The translations under genes and the position numbers were made by a program. The notes under the pieces were generated by a model. It searched no databases. It was not told the DNA's origin and worked only from the letters and a program-made list of their open reading frames with translations. 64,000 nucleotides of DNA from the NCBI GenBank assembly GCA_949289345.1, contig CASENS010000088.1:54451-118450 (forward strand), given 5' to 3'. The stretch is from an uncultured Bacteroides sp. GTDB lineage: Bacteria; Bacteroidota; Bacteroidia; Bacteroidales; Bacteroidaceae. This document shows, piece after piece, positions 1 through 8,728 of this stretch (the stretch's first letter is position 1; the number at the start of each line of letters is the position of its first letter).

Positions 1-2
1 TT

Positions 3-1226
3 GACTACGACCAAGAGTGGGCGCAGATATTCGATGAGGCTTGGCGCGCTTATCGTGATGGCTTCTATGTGGAGAATATGCATGGCGTAGACTGGAAAGC
101 CATCAAGCGGAAATATGCCGTATTGCTGCCTTATGTCAAGACCCGCCTTGACCTGAATTATGTCATTGGCGAGATGATTGGTGAACTGGCTTGTGGACAC
201 GCCTATGTCAATCCGGGCGATTATCCGAAGCCTGAGCGCATTTCCATGGGTCTGCTTGGTGCAGAATTAAACCGTGATGAGAGCGGCTTCTACCGCATCG
301 ACAAGATTATTCCCGGGGCGCCTTATAGCGAAAAACTACGTTCCCCGCTCACCGAACCTGGCATGAACATCAAAGAAGGTGATTATATCACAGCCATAGA
401 CGGTGTGTCTACGGCTACGGTGGACAACATCTACCAACTGCTTATCGGCAAAGCCGGTGTGCTGACCGAGTTGAGCATCAACACGAAAGCCTCTGCCAAT
501 GGGGCTCGCAAGGTAGTCGTGAAGCCTACGGACAATGAATATCCGCTTTACCATTACAACTGGGTGCAAAATAACATCCGCCGGGTGGAAGAGGCTACCA
601 ACGGACGTGTGGGCTACATCTATATTCCCGACATGGGACCGGAAGGCCTCAACGAATTTGCCCGCTACTTCTATCCGCAATTGGATAAGGAAGCGTTGAT
701 TATCGACGACCGTGCCAATGGAGGAGGCAATGTTTCTCCGATGATTATCGAACGTCTTTTGCGCAAGCCTTATCGCATGACCATGTCACGTGTATCGACC
801 TTGACGGGCACTATCCCCGATGCGACCCAATACGGACCGAAAGTGCTGCTTATCAACAAATATTCGGCCTCGGACGGTGATCTCTTTCCTTGGAGTTTCA
901 AGGCGAACAACCTCGGTACGGTTGTCGGCACACGTACATGGGGAGGTATCGTCGGTATCAGTGGGTCCTTACCCTACATGGACGGTACGGACATCCGTGT
1001 GCCTTTCTTCACCAACTATGATGCCAAGACCGGGCGGTGGATTGTGGAGAACCACGGGGTAGACCCGGACATCTTGATAGACAATGATCCCATCCAAGAG
1101 CAGGCTGGCGTAGACCAGCAATTGGAGAAAGCCATTGAAGTGGTTCTCCAGCAGCTAAAGGACCGCAAGCCTTTGCCAGGTGTACCTGCACCGCGCACAT
1201 TGAAGGACTTGGGCGTGAAAGAATAA
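3..1226 (+). CDS. Tricorn-type S41 peptidase, C-terminal part (gene runs off the left edge)
   Basis: This is the C-terminal part of a tricorn-like serine protease; the frame is open from base 3, so the start lies outside the window. It begins with the helical segment typical of tricorn C1 domains (FDEAWRAYRDGFY...MHGVDW). A PDZ-like domain follows (about 250-520 nt, LLGAELN...DYITAIDGV). The S41 core has DDRANGGGNVS and the nucleophile region NKYSASDGD, with the candidate catalytic Ser codon at 870-872 followed by Asp as in tricorn. The next block, GTRTWGGIVG, is also family-typical. These enzymes degrade peptides, and Bacteroidales versions are usually exported with an N-terminal beta-propeller that would lie upstream here. 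The stop is followed almost at once by a 22-bp palindrome array. Confidence 0.88.
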   Translation, partial: DYDQEWAQIFDEAWRAYRDGFYVENMHGVDWKAIKRKYAVLLPYVKTRLDLNYVIGEMIGELACGHAYVNPGDYPKPERISMGLLGAELNRDESGFYRIDKIIPGAPYSEKLRSPLTEPGMNIKEGDYITAIDGVSTATVDNIYQLLIGKAGVLTELSINTKASANGARKVVVKPTDNEYPLYHYNWVQNNIRRVEEATNGRVGYIYIPDMGPEGLNEFARYFYPQLDKEALIIDDRANGGGNVSPMIIERLLRKPYRMTMSRVSTLTGTIPDATQYGPKVLLINKYSASDGDLFPWSFKANNLGTVVGTRTWGGIVGISGSLPYMDGTDIRVPFFTNYDAKTGRWIVENHGVDPDILIDNDPIQEQAGVDQQLEKAIEVVLQQLKDRKPLPGVPAPRTLKDLGVKE

Positions 1227-1231
1227 GGTGG

Positions 1232-1401
1232 CAGTCCGAAAAGTCCGGTTGTGAATGATTGATATAGCTGTAAACTTACTCACTTGGGCGTCTTGACTAT
1301 CATTGGTTATCCGCCCAAGTATTATTGGATACTTTGTTATTCATCCAACGATACTTTGCCGATTATCCTTGGATACTTTTGTAACCGCTTTCCCGGACTT
1401 A
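1232..1401 (-). repeat. 22-bp-period palindrome array, AAGTATC family copy 1
   Basis: Read on the minus strand, AAGTATC recurs exactly every 22 bp (units 1357-1378, 1335-1356 and 1313-1334). Each unit contains an imperfect palindrome, for example TATCC-AA-GGATA and AAGTAT-N6-ATACTT. The element is bordered by inverted sequences: AGTCCGAAAAGTCCGGTT at the left and AACCGCTTTCCCGGACTT at the right. Copies 2 and 3 are at 27.2 and 42.9 kb; copy 3 also shares the flank containing GATATAGCTG. It lies between convergent genes. Confidence 0.85.
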
Positions 1402-1419
1402 GGGGAAGAGCCATAAAAA

Positions 1420-1462
1420 ACACTCCTGCTCACTTCCTATTTAGCGAAGTCGGCAGGAGTGT
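1420..1462. terminator. Bidirectional hairpin between convergent genes
   Basis: The arms ACACTCCTGC (1420-1429) and GCAGGAGTGT (1453-1462) are a perfect 10-bp inverted repeat. An A-run precedes it and T-rich sequence follows, so it could act as an intrinsic terminator for the tricorn-type gene on + and for the M16 gene on -. Confidence 0.65.
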
Positions 1463-1497
1463 TTCTATATAAGCCGGAAGACTGTTCCGGACTTTAA

Positions 1498-1688
1498 GAA
1501 GCTGTTTTGAATTTCTACAAAAAGTTTTTCTTGGCTTGATGTATTCATTTTCGTGTGTGCTTTGGGTGATTTTTTGGTCCTTTCCGCTTCTGTTCTTCGT
1601 CAGATAGCCCGCTATCTTCCTCATCATAGAAGCGGAAATGCCTCAAAAACTCATCCCAAATCATCGCACGATAAATTCAAAACTGTTT
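1498..1688. repeat. Long imperfect palindrome (MITE-like or giant hairpin)
   Basis: About 190 bp folds back on itself. The outer arms are GTTTTGAATTT (1504-1514) and AAATTCAAAAC (1673-1683). A middle section pairs TTTGGGTGA with TCATCCCAAA. The inner arms TTTCCGCTTCT (1581-1591) and AGAAGCGGAAA (1628-1638) are perfect. The tip is AGATAGC-CC-GCTATCT (1602-1617). No coding potential is evident. It abuts the stop codon of the M16 gene, so it would lie in that transcript's 3' end. It may be a relic of a small non-autonomous mobile element. Confidence 0.7.
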
Positions 1689-4619
1689 CTAATATCCGAA
1701 GATGTCTTTCGTGGTCAGTTCCGTCACAGGGGCAATTTTCTTCAGCGACTCCATATCGAGGTCTTTCTTGTTGCCTAAGATACCATAATAATAAGTACGT
1801 CCCTTAACCCATTTCTGTTGGAAGTCAATCACGTCATTCAGCGTCATGTGCTGAACATCATTATACAGACGGATGCGGCTGTCTTCTGTCTCGCCCATAT
1901 CTTGTGCGTCGATGTAATCCCAAAGCACAGCCGATTTTGTAATGCGGTCGGTACGCAGGCGGGCTATCATTCCTTCTTTAGCCAGTTTGAAGGCGGCTTC
2001 AGATTGTGGCATGTTGTTGATAATGTCGTTGAACGTGTTGATGGCATCAAGCATCTTGTCGCTTTGCGTGGCAATTTGCGACACAAAATAATAGCTTTCG
2101 TCCTTATATCCCGGCTTATTATAGCCAGCCCAAGCTGAGTAGGCTAATCCGCGGCTTTCGCGCATTTCCTGGAATACAATGGAGTTCATACCCCCACCAA
2201 AGTATTCGTTGTACAGCTGGCGCGAAGGTTCAAGAGCAGTCTCGTATTTCTCTCCACGGTTGGAATACTGCGACAAATAAATGTTCTTGGCATCATAAGG
2301 AGCTAAGAAAATGCGGGTTTCTTTGGTTGGTTGCATTTCTATGTTACCTTCCGTGGGGACGTCCTTCAACGTAGCGGGTGTTTTGTGCTCTTTATCCAAG
2401 ACTGTCAGTAGCTCATCGCTGGTGCTGGGGCCATAGTACAAGATACGATGCTTGTAGCTGTTCAACTCATGGATGCGGTCTACCAGTTCCTGTGGGTTCA
2501 TGCCTTTCAGTTCAGCTTCGCTCAGCAAGGTATTGGCGGGATTCTTCGGGCCATAATATACGTAGTTCATCAAACGTGCGAAATTCTGCATCTGGTTCGA
2601 CTTGGCGTCCGCACGTTTTTTCAGTTGGTCAGCAACCAAATTGTCATAAGCTTCCTTGTTCACTTGCGCATCGGCCAACAGCTTTTCAAAGAGAGCCATG
2701 GCTTGAGGCATGTACTCGTTGAGGCCACTTAGTGTGACGTATGTGCGGCGGTTGCCCGGCGATACGTAGAAACTGCATGCCATGCGATAGAATTCGCTCT
2801 TCACCTGTTCAGGGGTCATGTCGCTGGTACCGAGATACTCCAAGTATTGGGCGGCGAGGCCAAGGGCTTTGTCTTGGTTGTTGCCCATGTCGAAAAGGTA
2901 AACCAATTCGAAAAGGTCATCGCTGTTATTCTGTTTATAAAGCACGGGCACACCTTTGCCGGTGGTGAGTTGCGAAAGGTCTTTGTTGTAGTCTAAGAAC
3001 ACCGGCTCAATAGGAGTCGCAGCCGCTGCACTGGCCTGCAAGTCTTTCAGGAAAGCGCTGGCCGTGTCGCGGTTCATGGCGATAGGCGTAATCTGCGGTT
3101 TGTCTATCTTCTTCTCGTTGGGGTCTTTGCCTTGCCGTTTGTAAATGACGGCATAATTGTCGTCTTTCAAGTATTGGTTGGCAAAGGCTACGATGTCTTC
3201 CTTGGTCAGTTTGGACATGCGGTCAAGCGAAGTTACTTCATCGGCCCAATTGCTGCCATTGACGAATGATTGTACAAACCAGTCGGCACGTCCGGCGTTG
3301 CTGCCTGTCTGGTAAAGCTGGTAGAGCTTGAAATTATTGATGTTGGCTTCCATCATCTTCTCGTCAAAGTCACCCTCGCGTAGTTTCTTTATTTCGCCCA
3401 GCAGGAGGTCTTTCACCTCGTCCAAAGTCTGTCCGGTTTTCGGGCGTGCCTGCATCAGCAGAATGCTGTAGTCAGACAACGGATAGACGAAACTGAAAGC
3501 CGACAATGTCTTTTGCTGTTGGGTCAAGTCGAGGTCAATCAATCCGGCCTGTCCGTTATACAGAATTTGCGAAATGATGTTCAGCGTTTCCAATTCCTTG
3601 CTGGCCGCTCCAGGGAAGCGCCATGCCAGCGTGATGTTTTCGGCTTCGAGGCCTAAGACTTCACGTTCGATGGGTGCCGTTATCGGCTCTTCCTTCGTTA
3701 CATTCAGCTTCGGTAAATTGGGATTGGGCTGCATGTCGCCGAAATATTTGTCAATGGTTGCAATCATCTGGTCGGGGTCAAAATCACCGCTGAGACAGAT
3801 GGCCATGTTGTTGGGCACATACCATTCTTTATAGTAGTTCTTAATGTTAGTGATGGACGGGTTCTTCAGATGTTCCTGTGTGCCCAGTACGGTCTGAGTG
3901 CCATAGGGATGATGGGAGAAAAGAGCGGAGAATACGTTTTCAATAACTTTGCGCGAGTCTTGCGTCAACGACATGTTCTTTTCCTCATATACAGTTTCTA
4001 GTTCAGTGTGGAAGCCACGAATGACACAGTTTTTGAAACGTTCCGCCTGAATACGTGCCCAGTTCTCCACTTCATTGCTGGGAATGTCTTCCGTATAGCA
4101 AGTTACGTCATAACTGGTGTAAGCGTTCGTTCCGTTGGCGCCGATGGCGGCCATCAGCTTGTCATATTCGTTGGGAATGGCATACTTCGATGCTTCGTAG
4201 GAAAGGCTGTCGATAACATGGTATATAGCTTTACGTTCGGCTTCGTCCGTAGTTTTGCGATATACCTCAAATTGTTGTTCAATCTGGTCAAGCAAAGGCT
4301 TCTCGGCTTCATAATTCTGGGTGCCGAAGTGGCTTGTACCTTTAAACATCAGGTGCTCGAAGTAGTGTGCCAGTCCGGTGGTTTCGGCCGGGTCATTCTT
4401 GCCGCCCACACGCACGGCAATATATGTCTGGATGCGTGGTTCGTCCTTGTTGACGGTCATGTACACTTTCAACCCGTTATCCAGGGTATAGATACGAGCC
4501 TGTAACGGGTCATTGGGAACAGTTTCGTAGTTGTACTTCGATGTTTGTGTACAACTACTTAGACTCAGCACTGCCAAAGTCAGCAGCGGCAAGCCAATTT
4601 TTCTGAATAATTGGTTCAT
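1689..4619 (-). CDS. M16 (insulinase/pitrilysin) family zinc peptidase, lipoprotein
   Basis: This is a large two-unit M16 metallopeptidase (about 976 aa) with the inverted zinc motif HYFEH in LAHYFEHLMFKGT near residue 75. Glutamates in the ETVYEEKN helix, about 70 residues on, are the usual third ligand region. The C-terminal half is the non-catalytic repeat (GGGMNSIVFQEMRESRGLAY). The start was set at 4619 because MNQLFRKIG begins a lipoprotein signal with lipobox LSLSSC (Cys about residue 23), and a -7 motif TATATTTG (minus strand of 4647-4654) sits just upstream. It is expected on a membrane facing the periplasm, degrading peptides. It appears monocistronic. Confidence 0.9.
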   Translation of the reverse strand: MNQLFRKIGLPLLTLAVLSLSSCTQTSKYNYETVPNDPLQARIYTLDNGLKVYMTVNKDEPRIQTYIAVRVGGKNDPAETTGLAHYFEHLMFKGTSHFGTQNYEAEKPLLDQIEQQFEVYRKTTDEAERKAIYHVIDSLSYEASKYAIPNEYDKLMAAIGANGTNAYTSYDVTCYTEDIPSNEVENWARIQAERFKNCVIRGFHTELETVYEEKNMSLTQDSRKVIENVFSALFSHHPYGTQTVLGTQEHLKNPSITNIKNYYKEWYVPNNMAICLSGDFDPDQMIATIDKYFGDMQPNPNLPKLNVTKEEPITAPIEREVLGLEAENITLAWRFPGAASKELETLNIISQILYNGQAGLIDLDLTQQQKTLSAFSFVYPLSDYSILLMQARPKTGQTLDEVKDLLLGEIKKLREGDFDEKMMEANINNFKLYQLYQTGSNAGRADWFVQSFVNGSNWADEVTSLDRMSKLTKEDIVAFANQYLKDDNYAVIYKRQGKDPNEKKIDKPQITPIAMNRDTASAFLKDLQASAAAATPIEPVFLDYNKDLSQLTTGKGVPVLYKQNNSDDLFELVYLFDMGNNQDKALGLAAQYLEYLGTSDMTPEQVKSEFYRMACSFYVSPGNRRTYVTLSGLNEYMPQAMALFEKLLADAQVNKEAYDNLVADQLKKRADAKSNQMQNFARLMNYVYYGPKNPANTLLSEAELKGMNPQELVDRIHELNSYKHRILYYGPSTSDELLTVLDKEHKTPATLKDVPTEGNIEMQPTKETRIFLAPYDAKNIYLSQYSNRGEKYETALEPSRQLYNEYFGGGMNSIVFQEMRESRGLAYSAWAGYNKPGYKDESYYFVSQIATQSDKMLDAINTFNDIINNMPQSEAAFKLAKEGMIARLRTDRITKSAVLWDYIDAQDMGETEDSRIRLYNDVQHMTLNDVIDFQQKWVKGRTYYYGILGNKKDLDMESLKKIAPVTELTTKDIFGY

Positions 4620-4751
4620 AATTAGAATAATTAGTGTTGTTGCCTGCAAATATATTTATTTTTTTCATACAATAGTCATTCTCCGCGCTCCATTTTTTAT
4701 CTCTTACGACAAATTTTCATCCCGAAAGCCTGATAAGTATAATCATTTTCA

Positions 4752-4759
4752 TACCTTTG
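4752..4759 (+). promoter_or_regulatory. -7 promoter element of prfB
   Basis: TACCTTTG matches the Bacteroidales -7 consensus TAnnTTTG. No clear -33 TTTG is seen at the right distance. Transcription would start near 4766, giving a leader of about 20 nt before the prfB ATG. Confidence 0.5.
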
Positions 4760-4784
4760 CAAACTAAACATAAAAATCCCTTTT

Positions 4785-5903
4785 ATGATAACTGTTGAAC
4801 AACTGAAAGATATTAAAGACCGTACCGAAGCATTGCATCGCTATTTGGACATCGACAGCAAGAAAGTCCAAGTAGAAGAGGAGCAGCTCCGTACGCAGGC
4901 ACCCGGTTTCTGGGACGACCAAAAAGCGGCCGAGGCGCAGATGAAAAAAGTAAAAAGTCTGCAACAATGGATTGCAGGCTATAACGAAGTCAAAACGCTG
5001 GCCGATGAACTGCAATTAGCTTTCGATTTCCACAAAGACGAGCTGGTGACTGAGGAGGAAGTAGACGAAGCTTATAAGAAAGCCTCCGAAGCCGTTGAAG
5101 CACTGGAACTGAAAAACATGCTGCGCGATGAAGCCGACCAGATGGACTGCGTGCTTAAAATAAACTCCGGGGCAGGCGGCACCGAAAGCCAAGACTGGGC
5201 CAGCATGCTGATGCGCATGTATCTGCGTTATGCGGAAACACACGGTTATAAAACTGCCATTGCCAACTTACAGGAAGGCGATGAGGCCGGCATCAAAACC
5301 TGTACCATTGAAATCAGTGGAGACTACGCCTACGGTTATCTGAAAGGTGAAAACGGTGTACACCGTCTGGTTCGTGTATCGCCCTACAACGCCCAAGGCA
5401 AGCGTATGACATCTTTTGCTTCTGTATTCGTCACTCCTTTGGTGGATGATACCATTGAAGTAAATATAGAGCCGGCACGCATCTCATGGGACACTTTCCG
5501 AAGCGGAGGTGCGGGTGGCCAGAACGTGAACAAAGTGGAGTCTGGCGTACGTTTGCGCTACCAATATAAAGACCCTTACACGGGTGAAGAAGAAGAAATT
5601 CTCATTGAGAACACCGAAACGCGCGACCAGCCCAAGAACCGTGAAAATGCCCTTCGACTCCTCCGTTCCATGCTCTACGATAAGGAAATGAAGCACCGAA
5701 TGGCGGAACAGGCCAAAATAGAAGCGGGTAAGAAAAAGATAGAATGGGGGTCACAAATACGCAGTTACGTTTTTGATGACCGTCGTGTGAAAGACCATCG
5801 TACCAACTACCAGACCAGTGACGTGAATGGGGTGATGGACGGTAAGATAGACGGCTTCGTCAAAGCCTATCTCATGGAGTTTGCCGGGCAAGGCGAAGCA
5901 TAA
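4785..5903 (+). CDS. prfB: Peptide chain release factor 2 (RF2)
   Basis: RF2 recognises UGA/UAA stop codons and triggers peptide release on the ribosome. The 372-aa product is full length. It has the peptidyl-hydrolase GGQ motif at about residues 244-246 (RSGGAGGQNVNKVESGVRL). The codon-recognition loop reads SPY (199-201, VRVSPYNAQGKR) where many RF2 proteins have SPF. Many bacterial prfB genes need a programmed +1 frameshift at an early UGA. Here the corresponding stretch (ALHRYLDIDSKK) is continuous, so that autoregulation is absent. It is monocistronic with its own -7 element upstream. Confidence 0.96.
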   Translation: MITVEQLKDIKDRTEALHRYLDIDSKKVQVEEEQLRTQAPGFWDDQKAAEAQMKKVKSLQQWIAGYNEVKTLADELQLAFDFHKDELVTEEEVDEAYKKASEAVEALELKNMLRDEADQMDCVLKINSGAGGTESQDWASMLMRMYLRYAETHGYKTAIANLQEGDEAGIKTCTIEISGDYAYGYLKGENGVHRLVRVSPYNAQGKRMTSFASVFVTPLVDDTIEVNIEPARISWDTFRSGGAGGQNVNKVESGVRLRYQYKDPYTGEEEEILIENTETRDQPKNRENALRLLRSMLYDKEMKHRMAEQAKIEAGKKKIEWGSQIRSYVFDDRRVKDHRTNYQTSDVNGVMDGKIDGFVKAYLMEFAGQGEA

Positions 5904-5913
5904 ATTGGGACAT

Positions 5914-5986
5914 GGAGGCACAAAGTCACAGAGATTTTATTTCATGGATTTGCAAATGTATTTTTTCACTGTGGCTTTTTGTCCCC
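5914..5986. repeat. Intergenic imperfect inverted repeat after prfB
   Basis: GGCACAAAGTCACAG (about 5917-5931) is an imperfect inverted partner of CTGTGGCTTTTTGTCC (about 5969-5984). The stem could terminate prfB, although it is not a compact GC-rich hairpin. Confidence 0.45.
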
Positions 5987-6050
5987 GAATTTTAGAATTG
6001 TCAAGACATTTCTATCATCCGGAAATGCGAATTCCTTAGAATGTAATGCG

Positions 6051-7040
6051 TTATAGTAACTGAGAAAGTTTCTTTAACGTTTGGTCGATGTTTTCAGCCA
6101 AAGCTATTTGTTGGCCTTTTAAGCAAATGGCATATCCAGATTTGGTGATGTATATGCTTATATCCGAAATTATCTCCGAATTTGCTTCAATGCCGTTACG
6201 GCGTAACGCCTTGCACATCATGGCATACCGCTGTCCTTCCCCCTCAAGGTGGATATGGGTTGCGCAGGCAAACTCGATGTGAAATAATCCTGTATTCTGA
6301 TCAAAACCAACCCCTTTGCGAGTAAAAAAACGGGCAAGGCTACCTTCCAGTGTCAAATCTTCAGGTGTACCAATAGTCACATCCTCCAATGGCTTCATCA
6401 GCCAAAGCTTGTCCGCTACCTGTAAAGCCAATTCCAAGTCATGTGTAGACAGGAAGATTGCCTTACCTGTCTGACGACTAATCCGGTGAAGCAATTGCAT
6501 CATCTCGACCTTACTTGGAAAATCAAGAAAAGCGGTGGGCTCGTCCAAAAGGATAATGGGTGTTTCCTGTGCCAGAGCTTTGGCAATCATCACTTTCTGA
6601 CGCTCACCGTCACTCAGTGTATGCATCATGCGGCGAGTCAGCGGTTCAATACCTGTCAATGCGATGGCACGACGGGCAGCGGCATGGTCTTCTTTACCTA
6701 AGGTACCCCAAAAGTCGGTGTATGGGCTACGTCCCATGTCGACCAAGTCTGCTACAGATAAGTTGCGCACGTCACACCGCTCAGTCAGCACAACGCTAAC
6801 CGTGTGTGACAGCTGCTTGCCGGTATATTCCTCCAGTTCTTTTCCTTGGATATAGATTGAACCTCCCAATTTGGGTTGGAAAGCAGAGAGTGTGCGGAGC
6901 AAAGTCGATTTGCCCACTCCATTTGTTCCTAACAAGCAAGTCAATTCCCCGCCTCGGATGTTGGCATTGATATGTGTCGCTACGACATGGATCCTACCTT
7001 TATCTCGGTAACCAATGGACAAATTTTCTATTCGGATCAT
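6051..7040 (-). CDS. ABC transporter ATP-binding protein, iron-siderophore/cobalamin type
   Basis: This is the ATPase subunit of an importer of the FecCD/BtuCD type. It has Walker A GTNGVGKST (about residue 40), signature LSDGERQKVMIAKALAQ, Walker B IILLDEPTAFLDFPSK and the switch His in STHDLELALQVAD. After about residue 230 it carries about 90 extra residues not needed for the ATPase core, which may be a regulatory tail. No permease or binding-protein gene adjoins it, so it either serves a transporter encoded elsewhere or is an orphan. It starts 31 bases downstream of the GH3-family gene stop and is probably co-transcribed with it. The substrate cannot be told from sequence alone. Confidence 0.85.
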   Translation of the reverse strand: MIRIENLSIGYRDKGRIHVVATHINANIRGGELTCLLGTNGVGKSTLLRTLSAFQPKLGGSIYIQGKELEEYTGKQLSHTVSVVLTERCDVRNLSVADLVDMGRSPYTDFWGTLGKEDHAAARRAIALTGIEPLTRRMMHTLSDGERQKVMIAKALAQETPIILLDEPTAFLDFPSKVEMMQLLHRISRQTGKAIFLSTHDLELALQVADKLWLMKPLEDVTIGTPEDLTLEGSLARFFTRKGVGFDQNTGLFHIEFACATHIHLEGEGQRYAMMCKALRRNGIEANSEIISDISIYITKSGYAICLKGQQIALAENIDQTLKKLSQLL

Positions 7041-7071
7041 ACGGGCCGTTTTCTTCCCTTGTACATAACTG

Positions 7072-8580
7072 TCAGTTCAACTTCAACATTTCCTCTATAT
7101 ATTCCCTTGTGTTGCTCAAGCGGGGAATTTTATGCTGCCCACCCAGCTTGCCTTTCTGATCCAGCCAATCGTGAAAGAGTCCTTGACGGGCTACAATAAT
7201 CTCCAAAGGCTGCAAGGCAAGGTCATTTTGGCGTTTGGCCTCATAGTCCGAATTTACTTCTTTCAATGTGTCATCCAGAATACGGGCAAACTTAGCCAAA
7301 TCGTCCGGCATCTGGGCAAACTCTATTAACCATTGATGGCGGCATTTGGCGTGCTCGTCCATGAAAACAGGTGCGGCAGAATAGTCCGTTATCCGAGCTC
7401 CCGTGGCTGCACAGGCCTTGGCCAAACCTTTTTCTGCATTGTCAACTATTAACTCTTCGCCGAAAGCATTGATGAAATGCTTTGTCCGGCCTGTAATGAT
7501 GAACTTGTATGGTCGGTTGTTGGTGAACTTCACCGTATCACCTATCATATATCGCCAAAGTCCTGCCGAGGTAGAAATGACCATGGCGTAGTTCTTGCCT
7601 ATCTCTATTTCTTCCAGCGAGTACACGCGTGGATTATCCTTGCCTACGTCTTCCAATGGGATGAACTCGTAGAATACACCGTAGTCTATCATCAGAAGCA
7701 ACGACGGGTCATTCGGGTCGTTTTGTGTGCCAAAGTAGCCTTCCGAAGCATTGTAGGTTTCCACGTAGTGCATTTTGGGCGAGCGAATAACCTCTTTATA
7801 TTGTTCACGATAGGGAGTGAAGGCCACTCCTCCGTGGAAGAAGACTTCCAGATTGGGCCACACCTCTTCCAGTGTTTGTTTGCCGGTTTTCTCCAGGATG
7901 TGTTTGATGAGCACCAGCATCCATGAAGGCACTCCGGAAAGGTTGGTTACATTAGCGTGAATGGTTTCGCGAGTTATTGCCTCCATCTTTGGTTCGAAAT
8001 GCTCCATCAAAGCCGTGGCTTTGCTGGGCACACGGATATAGTTCACCAGCGGATTGAGATTTTCCATCAGAATGGCCGACAAGTCCCCCACCAGGCTATG
8101 GTTGGTATTGAGATTGGGCGCATGGCTTCCGCCCAGTATCAATCCTTTGCCGGAGAAAAAACGGCTTTCGGGGTTCTGCCCTAAATAAATGGCTACGGCA
8201 TCCTGTCCGCCCCGATAATGGGTGTCATGCAAGGACTCCTTGCTTACGGGCAGAAACTTGCTCTTGTCGTTCGTAGTACCCGATGACTTGGCGAACCAGC
8301 GTATTTCCGACGGCCACAACAACTTTTGCTCACCGGCTCTTAAACGAGCCACATAAGGCTTAATCTCTTCGTAAGTCTGTATAGGCAAGCGGTTCTTGAA
8401 GTCTTCATAGGTACGGATGGAGGAGTAATTGTATTTCTTTCCCCACTCGGTAGAGGCCGCCATTCCAACCAGCCGCATGAGGACACGTTGTTGCAAATCC
8501 CCGGCATGGCCGGCATACTGTTCTATTTCCTTCAGACGGGAATTGAAATAAATCTTATGGAGGAATCTCGTAATATTCAT
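7072..8580 (-). CDS. GH3 auxin-responsive-promoter family protein (adenylate-forming acyl/amino acid ligase-like)
   Basis: This is a bacterial member of the plant GH3 family, whose plant relatives adenylate a carboxylate and conjugate it to an amino acid. The ATP/AMP motif SSGTTNDKSKFLP is near residues 90-100, followed by GGVAFTPY, YNASEGYFGTQ and YMIGDTVKF, all typical of the fold. The start at 8580 (MNITRFLHKIYF) is preferred over a longer frame. A -7 motif TACTTTTG on the minus strand (8610-8617) places transcription start near 8603, downstream of the alternative start. The substrate in Bacteroidales is not established. It is followed by the ABC ATPase gene on the same strand. Confidence 0.82.
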   Translation of the reverse strand: MNITRFLHKIYFNSRLKEIEQYAGHAGDLQQRVLMRLVGMAASTEWGKKYNYSSIRTYEDFKNRLPIQTYEEIKPYVARLRAGEQKLLWPSEIRWFAKSSGTTNDKSKFLPVSKESLHDTHYRGGQDAVAIYLGQNPESRFFSGKGLILGGSHAPNLNTNHSLVGDLSAILMENLNPLVNYIRVPSKATALMEHFEPKMEAITRETIHANVTNLSGVPSWMLVLIKHILEKTGKQTLEEVWPNLEVFFHGGVAFTPYREQYKEVIRSPKMHYVETYNASEGYFGTQNDPNDPSLLLMIDYGVFYEFIPLEDVGKDNPRVYSLEEIEIGKNYAMVISTSAGLWRYMIGDTVKFTNNRPYKFIITGRTKHFINAFGEELIVDNAEKGLAKACAATGARITDYSAAPVFMDEHAKCRHQWLIEFAQMPDDLAKFARILDDTLKEVNSDYEAKRQNDLALQPLEIIVARQGLFHDWLDQKGKLGGQHKIPRLSNTREYIEEMLKLN

Positions 8581-8728
8581 CTTTCTATAGATAGATTTGA
8601 TTTCATGCACAAAAGTACGCTTATTTCTTGTTTCCCTCTATTTTTTTCCCTATTTTTTTCTATCTTTACGCCTTGATTTGTGGTCATATTGCCACATGAA
8701 CAGATTATCATCATAGAATATTGGGCAT

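Noticed and set aside
4785-4870. Programmed frameshift site in prfB
   Set aside because: The frame is continuous through RYLDIDSKK with no UGA, so no frameshift is needed.
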